Origin: Pseudomonadota bacterium
GTDB lineage: Bacteria; SZUA-182; DTGQ01
Length of the DNA stretch: 34,511 nucleotides
NCBI GenBank assembly: GCA_030625085.1
Contig: DAOURK010000036.1
Location: 1 to 34,511, forward strand
Direction of reading: 5' to 3'
Part shown: in pieces, positions 1 to 8,037 of the stretch
Numbering within the stretch: the first letter of the stretch is position 1
Layout of the letters: every line of letters begins with the position of its first letter
Made by a program: the position numbers and the translations under genes
The notes under the pieces: model-generated
What the model saw: the letters and a program-made list of their open reading frames with translations, nothing else
Database searches by the model: none
Told to the model about the DNA's origin: nothing

Positions 1-1
1 G

Positions 2-112
2 AATAGAAATTCTAAACAAAAAAAAATGATAAAAAAAATTCAAAAAATTATCAAAGATGTATATTTTCCAGAAAAGTTGATAGATATCTTTAAATTTAGA
101 TTAACTGCTTAA
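2..112 (+). CDS. Possible 3' end of a gene entering from the left edge
   Basis: This frame is open from base 2 to a TAA at 110-112 and encodes a lysine- and isoleucine-rich tail that ends with F-K-F-R-L-T-A. An ATG at 26 would give a 28-aa peptide, but no ribosome binding site precedes it, so it is more likely the C-terminus of a protein starting outside the window. Its last bases overlap the end of the convergent gene that stops at 101. The stretch is very A-rich, so chance openness is a real alternative. I do not recognise it. Confidence 0.3.
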   Translation, partial: NRNSKQKKMIKKIQKIIKDVYFPEKLIDIFKFRLTA

Positions 113-1393
113 AATCCAACGGGAGTTTTTTTCTATAGGATTGGAGAGTTTTAAGGCAAAGGAGGCTGTAGATGATGAAGACATTTTCTTGCCGCTGTTC
201 CACATATTGACAGCTCTTTTAGCAGCCATAGGCAGAATTCGCTTTTGTTCGGCAGGGTTTAAGTTTTTGAGGGCAACAAGTGTTTTTTTCGCTAATTCTT
301 CTTCTGCTACTGATGGGATGCCTCCGTGTAATTGCCCATTACATCGAATAGTAAATTGGGTAAGGATTTCCATAGAAACTTCTGGTATATGACGTAAAAT
401 CGGGAAAAGAGGGTCATTATCACCTCCCTGCCCTCCATGAAAGACAGCCTGAAGTTCCCCATGGCTTCCGGTAAAAATGGCAGGCGTGTTGGCCTGTGAG
501 AGGGTGGCCAATAAAGCCTTTATTTCATTGCCCAGTTCATATGGACTTGTTCCCATGCGCATTCTCACAGCCGGCACCACAACAACACCTGGCGCCTTTC
601 TGGTCAATTCAACAAGCCTTCTGGCATTGATGGCAGGATGCAGCAATTGTCCTAGTGATTTGCCTGCTGCATCCCGGCAAACCCGTGACAACACAGCCAA
701 GGCAAAATCCTGCATGATGGGAAAAGGCGAAGCAATGGCCAGGCAAGAGGACCCAAGCAAAAAATCAATGCTATCTTTGGCCCACTCTAAAAAATTATCC
801 ATGGGTTCGGTGCTGTCACCTTGCCAAGGATTTATTGGGGTAAGAATCTCGGCAAATTCCTTATAGACTTTAATAAGGTCAACATCCATTTGGCCTGCCG
901 GCAACTCGGCTTGAAGTAATTTAGCCAATTCATTAAGATGTCTTAATTCATTTATAAAAGCGCTGGCCCTTGCCATAGACATGGGCGCGGCATTCACTTT
1001 AAGCTCAACACGTAAAGAAACGTGTCCGGATATATGTGCCTGTGGTGGCAGTAATCGTATTTTTCCTTTTAAATTTGACAAGTGTTTAAAAAAAGAGGCT
1101 GAAGGCACGCGAAGGTTCTCTGCCTCCTTGACCTTGACTAATTCCACCCTTACGAGAATAATCGAGTCTTCCACAAGCTTCCCCTGAATTGACAAGATTC
1201 CCTGTTGACTAGTTTGATCTTTCTGTGCATTTATAGGTGCATTTAAAGGATAAAAGGATGCGCCTTCAGGGGAAACCTGAAGATTGATTGAGGTAACCTG
1301 TCGGCAGAATTCTGAAATTTGGCGCAAGGCCTCTATTGAACCTGTGACGGCCCATGCAGCGCTTCTATGAACAGTGGACTCATTTACTTCCAT
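101..1393 (-). CDS. Hypothetical protein, 430 aa, function unknown
   Basis: I do not recognise this protein. The ATG is preceded on the minus strand by a purine-rich AAGGGGGCAG at good spacing, and the frame is unbroken for 430 codons. No signal peptide or clear membrane segment is visible. Residues 1-170 alternate strand-like hydrophobic runs with charged stretches and end in an alanine- and leucine-rich helix (about 140-165). Around 270-340, a V-V-V-V-P-A-V strand, a leucine-rich helix, a P-A-I-F-T-G strand and an F-H-G-G-Q-G-G-D-N-D-P-L segment recall the back half of a P-loop/AAA domain. There is no Walker A motif and no acidic Walker B, so this would be a degenerate relative at best. The C-terminus is serine- and lysine-rich. 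It is transcribed away from the cytochrome gene, and its leftward partners lie outside the window. Confidence 0.75.
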   Translation of the reverse strand: MEVNESTVHRSAAWAVTGSIEALRQISEFCRQVTSINLQVSPEGASFYPLNAPINAQKDQTSQQGILSIQGKLVEDSIILVRVELVKVKEAENLRVPSASFFKHLSNLKGKIRLLPPQAHISGHVSLRVELKVNAAPMSMARASAFINELRHLNELAKLLQAELPAGQMDVDLIKVYKEFAEILTPINPWQGDSTEPMDNFLEWAKDSIDFLLGSSCLAIASPFPIMQDFALAVLSRVCRDAAGKSLGQLLHPAINARRLVELTRKAPGVVVVPAVRMRMGTSPYELGNEIKALLATLSQANTPAIFTGSHGELQAVFHGGQGGDNDPLFPILRHIPEVSMEILTQFTIRCNGQLHGGIPSVAEEELAKKTLVALKNLNPAEQKRILPMAAKRAVNMWNSGKKMSSSSTASFALKLSNPIEKNSRWILSS

Positions 1394-1634
1394 ATCATTT
1401 CTGCCCCCTTATTTGTGAAAATAAGTTATTTACCATCAAGAAATCCTCAAAATAAAAAATCAGATATAATATTATTATGGATATAATGTCATTTGGGTTT
1501 TAATGCTTTATCTTTGCTATAGAGCAATACTAATGCCAAATTATTTGTAATTTATTATTTCTTTTATTATCATATAGTTATATAGTTTCTATTGATTTCA
1601 TATTGAATAGCAACGTTTCTCCTCCTGGTAAAAA

Positions 1635-1747
1635 CGTCTAATTAATAGACGATTTTGATCCACCTGAGAAATGTATTCCTGAGTCCGGGAAAGGTGGCTT
1701 AAGCGGATGATAATGATATTACGCCTAGCCATGTGTAGGATCGAAAT
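1635..1747 (+). ncRNA. Possible structured RNA element, unassigned
   Basis: A 6-bp hairpin (CGTCTA at 1635-1640 with TAGACG at 1646-1651) is followed directly by a long-range 10-bp pairing. In it ATTTTGATCC (1652-1661) pairs with GGATCGAAAT (1738-1747), with one G-U. Inside, ACCT (1662-1665) can pair with AGGT (1692-1695). CC at 1660-1661 could extend that inner stem against GG 1696-1697, which competes with the outer stem. CCTA (1724-1727) can also pair with TAGG (1736-1739). I could not match it to a riboswitch class by eye; CTGAGA at 1664 recalls a TPP element, but the rest does not fit. It lies upstream of the promoter at 1775, so it would not be part of that transcript. A non-functional or repeat origin is possible. 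The strand is assumed. Confidence 0.25.
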
Positions 1748-1774
1748 TAGAATATTAAATAATTGACTTATTTC

Positions 1775-1803
1775 TTGACAAAGAAGGACCTATTTTGTAT
1801 ATT
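1775..1803 (+). promoter_or_regulatory. Sigma-70 promoter for the cytochrome gene
   Basis: TTGACA at 1775-1780 and TATATT at 1798-1803 are separated by 17 bp. The -35 is a perfect match and the -10 differs at one position. Transcription would start near 1810 and leave a leader of about 190 nt that runs through the MITE-like repeat before the tetraheme cytochrome gene at 2002. Confidence 0.6.
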
Positions 1804-1843
1804 GGAAGCTCTTAAAAAATGCTCCTCAAATAAACTATCAAAG

Positions 1844-1966
1844 ATTTTGCAAAATAAGGTATTTTGTCATTTCGAGCGGAGTAAGAAATCTTTAGCGGTT
1901 TGTTTTTAATAAAATTCTTCGTCGCTAAAGCTCCTTAAAATGGCAATTCAGGGTTATTTTGTAGAA
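1844..1966 (+). repeat. MITE-like repeat, copy 1
   Basis: This roughly 122-bp element is bounded by imperfect terminal inverted repeats (TTTTGCAAAATAA at the left, TTATTTTGTAGAA at the right). It carries GTCATTTCGAG internally, close to the interspersed motif GTCATTnCGAGCGAAGCGA known from many environmental bacterial genomes. It aligns nearly end to end, without large gaps, with the reverse complement of 19872-19993, with shared blocks such as TTTTTAATAAAATT and GCTAAAGCT. It lies in the 5' leader of the cytochrome gene. It encodes no protein and so would need a transposase supplied in trans. Confidence 0.7.
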
Positions 1967-2001
1967 CTCTTAAACTATCAGGAAAGGAGGTGCTTCAAAA
2001 A

Positions 2002-2472
2002 ATGAAAAAAAATCTTTCCTTTCTTCTTCTTATGTTTCTGCTCATCCCGGCAATTGCTTTGGCTGGGGAAGGTCATGAAGAGTGTGCGCTTTGTCATGGT
2101 GCTCATACAGCAGTTGGCCCCGGCCTTTTAACTGAAAAACCCGATACAACTACAATTAACCCTGCTACAGGGATGCCGCTGGAAAGAATGGAGGCAATTT
2201 GTATGGCTTGCCACGCAGAGGAACCGAACGGGCTGGGATATCGTCCGGTAGGTATGGAAAGTACACACCCATGCGGTATAAGCCCTAAGAAGGTAAATTT
2301 ACCGGAAAGCGCTAAGGGCTTTAAGGATCAAGAAAATCAATTGACCTGTATGGGTTGTCATGACCCCCATCCCTCAAATACGAATTACATGTATTTGAGA
2401 GGACCTCAAGTTTCTGCAGGAAACACTCAAGCCTTTTGTATTTGGTGTCATCCAGCACAAGCAGAGCCATAA
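2002..2472 (+). CDS. Secreted tetraheme c-type cytochrome
   Basis: Four heme-binding CxxCH motifs are present in 156 residues: C28-H32, C67-H71, C116-H120 and C146-H150. The N-terminus is a signal peptide (M-K-K-N, then a leucine-rich core, A-L-A cut near residue 21), so the protein would mature in the periplasm and be loaded with heme there. Extra histidines (25, 35, 89, 123) could be distal ligands. The motif spacing and G-C-H-D-P-H context recall small multiheme cytochromes of the doubled-CxxCH/c3 type in deltaproteobacteria. I place the start at ATG 2002 because the perfect ribosome binding site AAAGGAGGTG (1983-1992) overlaps the upstream in-frame GTG at 1990. It is a single-gene unit with its own promoter. 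The electron partner is unknown; a periplasmic carrier role is inferred. Confidence 0.88.
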   Translation: MKKNLSFLLLMFLLIPAIALAGEGHEECALCHGAHTAVGPGLLTEKPDTTTINPATGMPLERMEAICMACHAEEPNGLGYRPVGMESTHPCGISPKKVNLPESAKGFKDQENQLTCMGCHDPHPSNTNYMYLRGPQVSAGNTQAFCIWCHPAQAEP

Positions 2473-2477
2473 TCTTG

Positions 2478-2516
2478 TAATAAAAATATAAGCTTACTAT
2501 TCTCATATTTTTATTA
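2478..2516 (+). terminator. AT-only hairpin after the cytochrome gene
   Basis: TAATAAAAATAT (2478-2489) and ATATTTTTATTA (2505-2516) are perfect inverted repeats starting six bases after the stop codon. The stem contains no G-C pair, so termination here would be weak. The stronger hairpin at 2586-2634 may be the real stop. Confidence 0.35.
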
Positions 2517-2585
2517 TATCAAACTTTTTATACCAAGCTGATAAAGTAGAAGTTATTTAAAGTGATGTTATAAGGTAATTAGTAT

Positions 2586-2634
2586 ATAATAAGGAGCTTA
2601 GTTGTATTATTACAGCAACTAAGCTCCTTATTAT
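2586..2634. terminator. Perfect 19-bp hairpin, likely bidirectional terminator
   Basis: Bases 2586-2604 (core AAGGAGCTTAGTTG) and 2616-2634 are exact reverse complements, with an 11-nt loop. An AT-rich tail follows on each side. It sits between the cytochrome gene and rpiB-glyA and would separate the two transcripts. The length and perfection of the stem exceed a usual terminator, so a repeat or insertion scar is an alternative. Confidence 0.55.
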
Positions 2635-2738
2635 TTATCCAATAATTTTCAAAATGAGTCCGCTCTACCCACAAATAAAAATACTGGACATAACGCAATA
2701 CTATAAAAAATGATGGTCTCTTTAGAAGGAAATAATAA

Positions 2739-4493
2739 TTGTCTATTGTGATCGGCAGTGACCACGGCGGCTGGGAACTGAAAGAATTTTTAAAAATTTA
2801 TCTTGAAAATAATAAATATCACATCGAAGACATTGGGTGTTACGATACTGAATCTGTGGATTATCCTGATGTAGCCAATCTGCTTGTTCAAAATATCTTA
2901 GCCAAAAAATCAGATAAAGGCATTTTGATTTGTGGAACGGGAATTGGTATGTCTATGGCGGCCAACCGCTATAAGGGTATAAGGGCTGCTCTGTGCAATG
3001 AACCGATGTCTGCCCGGTTAAGTCGAGAACATAACAATTCCAATGTCCTGGTTTTGGGGGGAAGGACCCTTGGCAAAGATATGGCCTTGGATATTATGAA
3101 AACATGGCTGATGACTCCATTCTCCGGAGAAAGACACGCTCGTCGATTGGCTAAAATTGAGGAAGCCGGCAAAGATAGCCAAAATAACAGAAAGACTGAT
3201 CAGGTGATAAAAAAAGAAACAAATGGAAATATACATTCCAAAAGTTTAGCCGAGGTCGATCCTGAAATGGCCAAGGCCATTCAGCAGGAAACTCAACGTG
3301 TATTTTATACCTTAGAGATGATAGCTTCGGAAAATTTTTGCAGTGAAGCTGTGCTGGAGGCACAAGGATCAATTCTGACCAATAAATATGCTGAAGGGTA
3401 TCCTGCCAAAAGATATTATGGTGGTTGTGAATACATGGACGTGATTGAGACCCTGGCCATAGAAAGGGCAAAAAAATTATTCGGCTCAGAGCACGTAAAT
3501 GTACAACCTCATTCGGGCACTCAAGCTAATGTGGCCGTTTTTTTCTCCGTTCTCAAACCCGGAGATACCATCTTGGGCATGCAGCTTTCTCACGGCGGAC
3601 ATCTTACACATGGAAGCCCGGCCAATCTTTCCGGTAAATATTTCCAAGTGGTTCCTTACGGGGTCGATCGTAAGACGGAAACCATTGACATGGAACAGGT
3701 TCGTAATCTAGCCAAAGCCCACCAGCCAAAACTTATCATTGTTGGGGCAAGCGCCTATCCTCGAGAATTCGACTGGAAAACCTTCCGGCAAATTGCTGAT
3801 GAGTGTGGCGCTTTTCTGATGGCGGATATCGCTCATATAGCCGGATTGATAGCAGCGGACCTGCATTCTTCTCCGGTCCCTTATTGTGATTTTGTAACTA
3901 CCACTACCCATAAAACTCTAAAAGGTCCGCGTGGTGGTGTAATTATGTGTAAAAAAGAATTTGCCCCTAAAATTGATAAAGCAATTTTCCCCGGAACTCA
4001 AGGCGGGCCAATGATGCATACTATTGCCGCTAAAGGAGTATGCTTTAAAGAGGCCTTTTCGAAGGAATTCAAGGCTTATCAGCAACAAGTTATTAGTAAT
4101 GCAAAGGTAATTGCTGAAGAGATGCAAAAAGGTGGCTTCCGCGTGGTCTCCGGCGGGACCGATAATCACCTCGTCTTATTGGACCTGACTTCTAAAGGAA
4201 TCAGCGGCAAGGAGGCGGAAGAAGCCCTGGATGCTTCAGGTATTACCGTAAATAAAAATGCAATTCCCTTTGATACAAAAGGCTCAAGGATCACCAGTGG
4301 TATTCGAATCGGGAGTCCGGCAATATCCAGTCGGGGTATGAAGGAACCTGAAATGACTTATATCTCAAGCTTAATAAAAGATGTATTGAACAATATTGGT
4401 GATAAAATAACATATAAAAAAATTAAAAAATCAGTCAAGGAACTCTGTATTCGTTTCCCTGTCTATCAATCGCGATTGGATAAACCACTTTAA
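2739..4493 (+). CDS. rpiB-glyA: Fused ribose-5-phosphate isomerase B / serine hydroxymethyltransferase
   Basis: One unbroken 584-codon frame encodes two complete enzymes. Residues 1-142 are RpiB, interconverting ribose-5-P and ribulose-5-P, with S-D-H (7-9), the catalytic cysteine in C-G-T-G-I-G (65-70) and H98. Residues 143-170 are a polar lysine/asparagine-rich linker. Residues 171-584 are a full-length PLP enzyme, GlyA, converting serine and tetrahydrofolate to glycine and methylene-THF, with T-T-T-T-H-K (PLP lysine K392), D-I-A-H-I-A-G-L and P-G-T-Q-G-G-P. The start is TTG 2739, eight bases after AGAAGGA; it gives the usual RpiB N-terminus. No in-frame ATG with a ribosome binding site lies in the linker, so a separate GlyA product looks unlikely. 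rpiB and glyA are often neighbours in deltaproteobacteria. The dCMP deaminase gene follows after 27 bp. Confidence 0.93.
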   Translation: MSIVIGSDHGGWELKEFLKIYLENNKYHIEDIGCYDTESVDYPDVANLLVQNILAKKSDKGILICGTGIGMSMAANRYKGIRAALCNEPMSARLSREHNNSNVLVLGGRTLGKDMALDIMKTWLMTPFSGERHARRLAKIEEAGKDSQNNRKTDQVIKKETNGNIHSKSLAEVDPEMAKAIQQETQRVFYTLEMIASENFCSEAVLEAQGSILTNKYAEGYPAKRYYGGCEYMDVIETLAIERAKKLFGSEHVNVQPHSGTQANVAVFFSVLKPGDTILGMQLSHGGHLTHGSPANLSGKYFQVVPYGVDRKTETIDMEQVRNLAKAHQPKLIIVGASAYPREFDWKTFRQIADECGAFLMADIAHIAGLIAADLHSSPVPYCDFVTTTTHKTLKGPRGGVIMCKKEFAPKIDKAIFPGTQGGPMMHTIAAKGVCFKEAFSKEFKAYQQQVISNAKVIAEEMQKGGFRVVSGGTDNHLVLLDLTSKGISGKEAEEALDASGITVNKNAIPFDTKGSRITSGIRIGSPAISSRGMKEPEMTYISSLIKDVLNNIGDKITYKKIKKSVKELCIRFPVYQSRLDKPL

Positions 4494-4520
4494 AAGAGAA
4501 ACGTAAGTAAGGACGATTTT

Positions 4521-4973
4521 GTGCCTATGACAAGACCTAATTGGGACAAATATTTTATACAAATTGCACACTTGGTTTCTCAACGTTCCACCTGTCTTAG
4601 GCGTCAGGTTGGTGCTATTATAGTCAAAGATAAAAGGATATTATCTACCGGTTACAATGGCGCTCCCTCCGGTTTAAAACATTGCCGGGAAGCAGGGTGT
4701 CTGAGAGAGCAACAAAATGTGCCCTCCGGTCAACGACATGAATTATGCCGTGGATTACACGGGGAACAAAATGCCATCATACAGGCTGCCCTATACGGGG
4801 TAAGCATTAAAGAAAGTACTCTTTACTCCACTCATTTACCGTGTAGTTTATGTGCAAAAATGCTGGTGAATGCCGGAATTAAGGAAATTATCTATAGTGA
4901 TGGATATGCTGATGAGCTATCCTTACAGATTTTAAACGAAGCTAATATACCCTTAAGAAAGAAAACTCTATGA
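4521..4973 (+). CDS. comEB: Deoxycytidylate (dCMP) deaminase
   Basis: This zinc-dependent cytosolic deaminase converts dCMP to dUMP, the substrate of thymidylate synthase. The zinc and catalytic residues are visible as H80-G-E82 and P107-C-S-L-C111, and the N-terminal G-A-I-I-V and T-G-Y-N-G-A-P-S segments are typical of the family. The extra cysteines and histidines at 54-76 match the second metal-binding insert of dCMP deaminases. The 150-aa length is normal. The start is GTG 4521, seven bases after AAGGA; the ATG at 4527 would be too far from it. Its place after rpiB-glyA fits a nucleotide/one-carbon unit, since GlyA supplies the methylene-THF used with dUMP. Its stop overlaps the rnfC start (ATGA), so the two are translationally coupled. 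Confidence 0.9.
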   Translation: MPMTRPNWDKYFIQIAHLVSQRSTCLRRQVGAIIVKDKRILSTGYNGAPSGLKHCREAGCLREQQNVPSGQRHELCRGLHGEQNAIIQAALYGVSIKESTLYSTHLPCSLCAKMLVNAGIKEIIYSDGYADELSLQILNEANIPLRKKTL

Positions 4974-6307
4974 AACTAAAAACTTTTTTAGGTGGTATTC
5001 ATCCACCAAGTCATAAAAACTTAAGTGCGGGGAAAAAAATCGAAGAGCCCCCCCTCCCCAAAACAGTATGCATACCTTTAGCACAGCATATTGGTGCACC
5101 CTGCGAAGCCAGGGTAGAAAAGGGACAAAAGGTAAAAAAGGGAGAAGTCATTGCCGATAGTCAGGCCTTTGTGTCCGCCCCTATCCATGCCAGTATTTCC
5201 GGCACGGTAACTGCTGTCCAAGATTACCCTCATCCCAGTGGCAAAAAAATTAAAGCCGTCATCATTGAATCGGATGAAAAAGATGAATGGTTTCGTGAAC
5301 CAAAAAATGGACAAGATCCCTTACAACTTTCTTCGGAAGAATTAAAGAAAAAAATTCGAGAGGCTGGAATCGTTGGGCTTGGCGGCGCTGCCTTTCCTAC
5401 TCATGTTAAGCTTTCACCTCCAAAAGAAAAAAATATTGACGCCATCATTTTGAATGGTGTAGAGTGTGAACCCTATCTGACTGCTGATCATCAGTTAATG
5501 TTGGAAAAGACCGAAGCCATTGTTAAAGGATTGCAGATTATATTGCGGATTATGGGTGTTCAGAAGGGATATATCGGCATTGAAGTGAATAAGCCTGATG
5601 CGTTGAAGGCTATGAAAAAGGCAACCAAAGGGCTTTCCAATATTGAAGTAGTGGGGTTGAAGGTAAAATATCCCCAAGGGGCTGAAAAACAATTAATCAA
5701 AGCTATATTAGGGCGTGAAGTGCCACCCCCCCCTGGACTTCCTATGGATGTGGGAGCGGTCATTCAGAATGTGGGTACAGCTTACGCCATTTATGAGGCC
5801 GTTACCTTTGGAAAACCCCTGATTGAAAGAATCGTTACTGTTACCGGACGGGGAATTAAAGAGCCTAAAAATTTACGACTTCGTATCGGCACCTTATTTT
5901 CTGAAATTATCAATTACTGCGGAGGGATTCAAGGGGAGGCAGGTAAAGTTCTAATGGGAGGCCCGATGATGGGGTTGGCCCAATATACAGCCCAAGTCCC
6001 AATTATCAAGGGCACCTCAGGAATTTTGGTATTATCGAAAGAAGAGCTTGCCTCTGGAGAAAGCAAGCATTGTATTAATTGCGGCATGTGTGTTCGTGCC
6101 TGCCCAATGCACTTGATACCCAGTTCATTGGGTACTTATTGTGAAAAAGACCTATTTGAAGAAGCAGAAGCAGCTCATATTTTCAATTGTATTGAATGCG
6201 GCTCATGCGTTTTTGTATGCCCGGCCAATCGGCATCTCGTTCAGATGGTTAAATATGGAAAAAGCGCAATTTTGGCAGCGAAAAAACAACAACAGCAAAA
6301 AAAGTAG
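4970..6307 (+). CDS. rnfC: Rnf complex subunit C
   Basis: RnfC is the peripheral subunit that exchanges electrons between NADH and the membrane part of the Rnf ferredoxin:NAD oxidoreductase. The N-terminal barrel-sandwich region (about 25-100), the flavin/NAD site [10 protein letters not shown] (about 136-146) and N-G-V-E-C-E-P-Y are conserved. Two [4Fe-4S] motifs follow: C368/C371/C374/C378 and C407/C410/C413/C417. The 445-aa length fits the short RnfC of deltaproteobacteria and clostridia, which lacks the long alanine/lysine repeat tail of gamma-proteobacteria. The start overlaps the comEB stop by four bases. It is the first of six genes in the order C-D-G-E-A-B. Confidence 0.96.
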   Translation: MKLKTFLGGIHPPSHKNLSAGKKIEEPPLPKTVCIPLAQHIGAPCEARVEKGQKVKKGEVIADSQAFVSAPIHASISGTVTAVQDYPHPSGKKIKAVIIESDEKDEWFREPKNGQDPLQLSSEELKKKIREAGIVGLGGAAFPTHVKLSPPKEKNIDAIILNGVECEPYLTADHQLMLEKTEAIVKGLQIILRIMGVQKGYIGIEVNKPDALKAMKKATKGLSNIEVVGLKVKYPQGAEKQLIKAILGREVPPPPGLPMDVGAVIQNVGTAYAIYEAVTFGKPLIERIVTVTGRGIKEPKNLRLRIGTLFSEIINYCGGIQGEAGKVLMGGPMMGLAQYTAQVPIIKGTSGILVLSKEELASGESKHCINCGMCVRACPMHLIPSSLGTYCEKDLFEEAEAAHIFNCIECGSCVFVCPANRHLVQMVKYGKSAILAAKKQQQQKK

Positions 6308-6380
6308 TATTGATCATAGATAAATAGGGGTTAGGAAAGATTTTAAGATAAATTTCTAGATAAAAAAATAAGGTTCGCGT

Positions 6381-7394
6381 ATGTCACAGGAAAATGTTGC
6401 TATTAGAGAAAATATACAAGACCTCTTGGATTCAAGGGTAGTTGTGTCTGTTTCACCACACATCCGTAACGAAGTTACTATTTCTGCCATTATGTATTGT
6501 GTCCTGCTGGCTCTTCTGCCGGCAAGCCTTGCGGGTGTTTATTTTTTTGGATTCCCTGCCCTAAAAATTATGCTGCTGGGCATAATCGGTGCCGTTGCCG
6601 CTGAGGCCATAATCCAAACTTTATTGGGCCAAAAAATTTCCGTTCGAGATGGAAGTGCCGCTGTTACCGGCCTGCTTTTAGCGCTAACCCTCCCTCCTAC
6701 CATTCCCTGGTACATGGTCCTTGTCGGGTCGGCTATAGCTATCATTTTAGGAAAATCCATTTATGGCGGTTTGGGTAATAACCCTTTTAACCCTGCCCTC
6801 ATTGGTCGAGTTGTTCTATTGATTTCATGGCCGGTGCAACTCACACGCTGGCAAAATCCAACCTATTTATTTTCCAAATCTATTGATGCGGTTACCGCTG
6901 CTACTCCTTTGGCTATCCTAAAAAATGAAGGCCTAGCCGGCATTGCGGACGTTCGATTGCTTGATTTATTGTTAGGAAACAGGTCCGGATGTATTGGGGA
7001 AATAGCTGTTTTGGCCATTCTGCTTGGATTTGGGTTTTTACTCTGGAAGGGATATGTAACCTGGCATATTCCTGTCAGTTGTATAGTTACTGTTTTTCTG
7101 GTAAGCGGTATTTTTTGGCTTATCAATCCCAACCAATACGCTAATCCACTTTTCCACCTGTTAAGCGGCGGATTAATGTTGGGAGCTTGTTTTATGGCTA
7201 CGGATATGGTGACCAGTCCCATGACCAGTAAGGGAATGATTATCTTTGGTATGGGGATTGGTTTGATTACTATTATTATTCGTTTATTTGGGGGGTATCC
7301 GGAAGGGGTTTCCTTTGCTATTCTTTTGATGAATGCCGGCTGTCCTTTAATTGATAAATATACCAAGCCCAAAGCGTTCGGGAGGGTACCATAA
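6381..7394 (+). CDS. rnfD: Rnf complex subunit D
   Basis: RnfD is an integral membrane subunit carrying covalent FMN and is thought to take part in ion translocation. The 337-aa sequence has many hydrophobic helices (about 33-57, 62-82, 93-125, then several from 200 to 330). The flavin attachment motif appears as T-A-A-T-P-L with T175 as the attached threonine; the usual serine-glycine is replaced by threonine-alanine. G-N-N-P-F-N-P-A and M-A-T-D-M-V-T-S-P are family signatures. It follows rnfC after 73 bp, the largest gap inside the rnf set, and stops one base before the rnfG start. Confidence 0.95.
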   Translation: MSQENVAIRENIQDLLDSRVVVSVSPHIRNEVTISAIMYCVLLALLPASLAGVYFFGFPALKIMLLGIIGAVAAEAIIQTLLGQKISVRDGSAAVTGLLLALTLPPTIPWYMVLVGSAIAIILGKSIYGGLGNNPFNPALIGRVVLLISWPVQLTRWQNPTYLFSKSIDAVTAATPLAILKNEGLAGIADVRLLDLLLGNRSGCIGEIAVLAILLGFGFLLWKGYVTWHIPVSCIVTVFLVSGIFWLINPNQYANPLFHLLSGGLMLGACFMATDMVTSPMTSKGMIIFGMGIGLITIIIRLFGGYPEGVSFAILLMNAGCPLIDKYTKPKAFGRVP

Positions 7395-7395
7395 T

Positions 7396-7977
7396 ATGAA
7401 AGATATTTTGGAATTAGTCGTTGTTTTAACTGCTATTTGTATTGTGGCCGGCATATCTTTGGCCAAAGTATATGATATCACCAAAGAACCTATTGCTGAA
7501 CAAAGACGTATCGCCAGAATGAAAGCGGTTAATGCGGTTCTTCCAGCCCATGATAATGACCCGGACCAAAATAAAATTCAAATCCCATGGAAAAAGGTAA
7601 AAGGTAAAGAAGAAAGTATTCTTATTTATAAGGGCCTCCAAAATGGGCGAATAAGCGGCGTATCTTTTGAAATGGCTAATATGGGCTTTGGCGGAGAGTT
7701 GAAAGTTATGATGGGGTTAAATCCCGATGGAACAATTCAGGCCATTGAAATCACCAAGATGGCTGAAACTCCAGGCTTGGGAGCTAAAATACTAGAGCCT
7801 AAATTTAAACAGCAATTTGAAGGTAAATCATTACAAAATTGCCGTTTTAAATTGAAAAAAGATGGAGGTGACTTGGATCAGATCTCCGGAGCGACAATCT
7901 CACCGCGTGCCGTAGTTGACGCTATTGGCAAGGGATTAAATTTTTATAAACAAAATAAAAATAAAATAATGCAATAA
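7396..7977 (+). CDS. rnfG: Rnf complex subunit G
   Basis: RnfG is a periplasm-facing subunit with one N-terminal membrane anchor (about 5-24) and covalently bound FMN. The attachment motif is S164-G-A-T167, and E-T-P-G-L-G-A-K (124-131) is the other conserved signature. I start at ATG 7396, about eight bases after GGAGGGT (7381-7387). A longer in-frame start at 7351 would add 15 residues that only re-read the end of rnfD. The product is 193 aa, normal for the family. It has a one-base gap to rnfD. FMN loading requires an ApbE-type flavin transferase, which is not in this window. Confidence 0.94.
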   Translation: MKDILELVVVLTAICIVAGISLAKVYDITKEPIAEQRRIARMKAVNAVLPAHDNDPDQNKIQIPWKKVKGKEESILIYKGLQNGRISGVSFEMANMGFGGELKVMMGLNPDGTIQAIEITKMAETPGLGAKILEPKFKQQFEGKSLQNCRFKLKKDGGDLDQISGATISPRAVVDAIGKGLNFYKQNKNKIMQ

Positions 7978-8037
7978 ATGCAGGAATTTAATTACAGGGA
8001 AAATCCCCTAACGTTTGGATTATAAAGGAGAAAAATA

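Larger units (their letters stand above)
1394..2001. other. Divergent intergenic region, about 600 bp
   Basis: This AT-rich region separates the minus-strand unknown gene from the plus-strand cytochrome gene. It contains, in order, an AT-rich stretch near 1440-1600, a set of inverted repeats at 1635-1747 that could fold as RNA, a sigma-70 type promoter at 1775-1803, a 122-bp repeat at 1844-1966, and the cytochrome ribosome binding site at 1984-1991. I see no convincing protein-coding frame. Confidence 0.6.

Noticed and set aside
1662..1745. TPP riboswitch suggested by CTGAGA
   Set aside because: The second conserved part of the TPP element is absent and no thiamine gene is nearby.
1990..2001. 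GTG 1990 as the cytochrome start
   Set aside because: It lies inside the ribosome binding site; ATG 2002 gives a standard signal peptide beginning M-K-K.
3204..3206. Internal GTG as a separate GlyA start
   Set aside because: No Shine-Dalgarno sequence precedes it at proper distance, and the linker reads through in one frame with RpiB.
7351..7395. Upstream in-frame start for RnfG adding 15 residues
   Set aside because: The extra residues only re-read the end of rnfD; GGAGGGT at 7381-7387 points to ATG 7396 and the shorter protein has the normal RnfG N-terminus.
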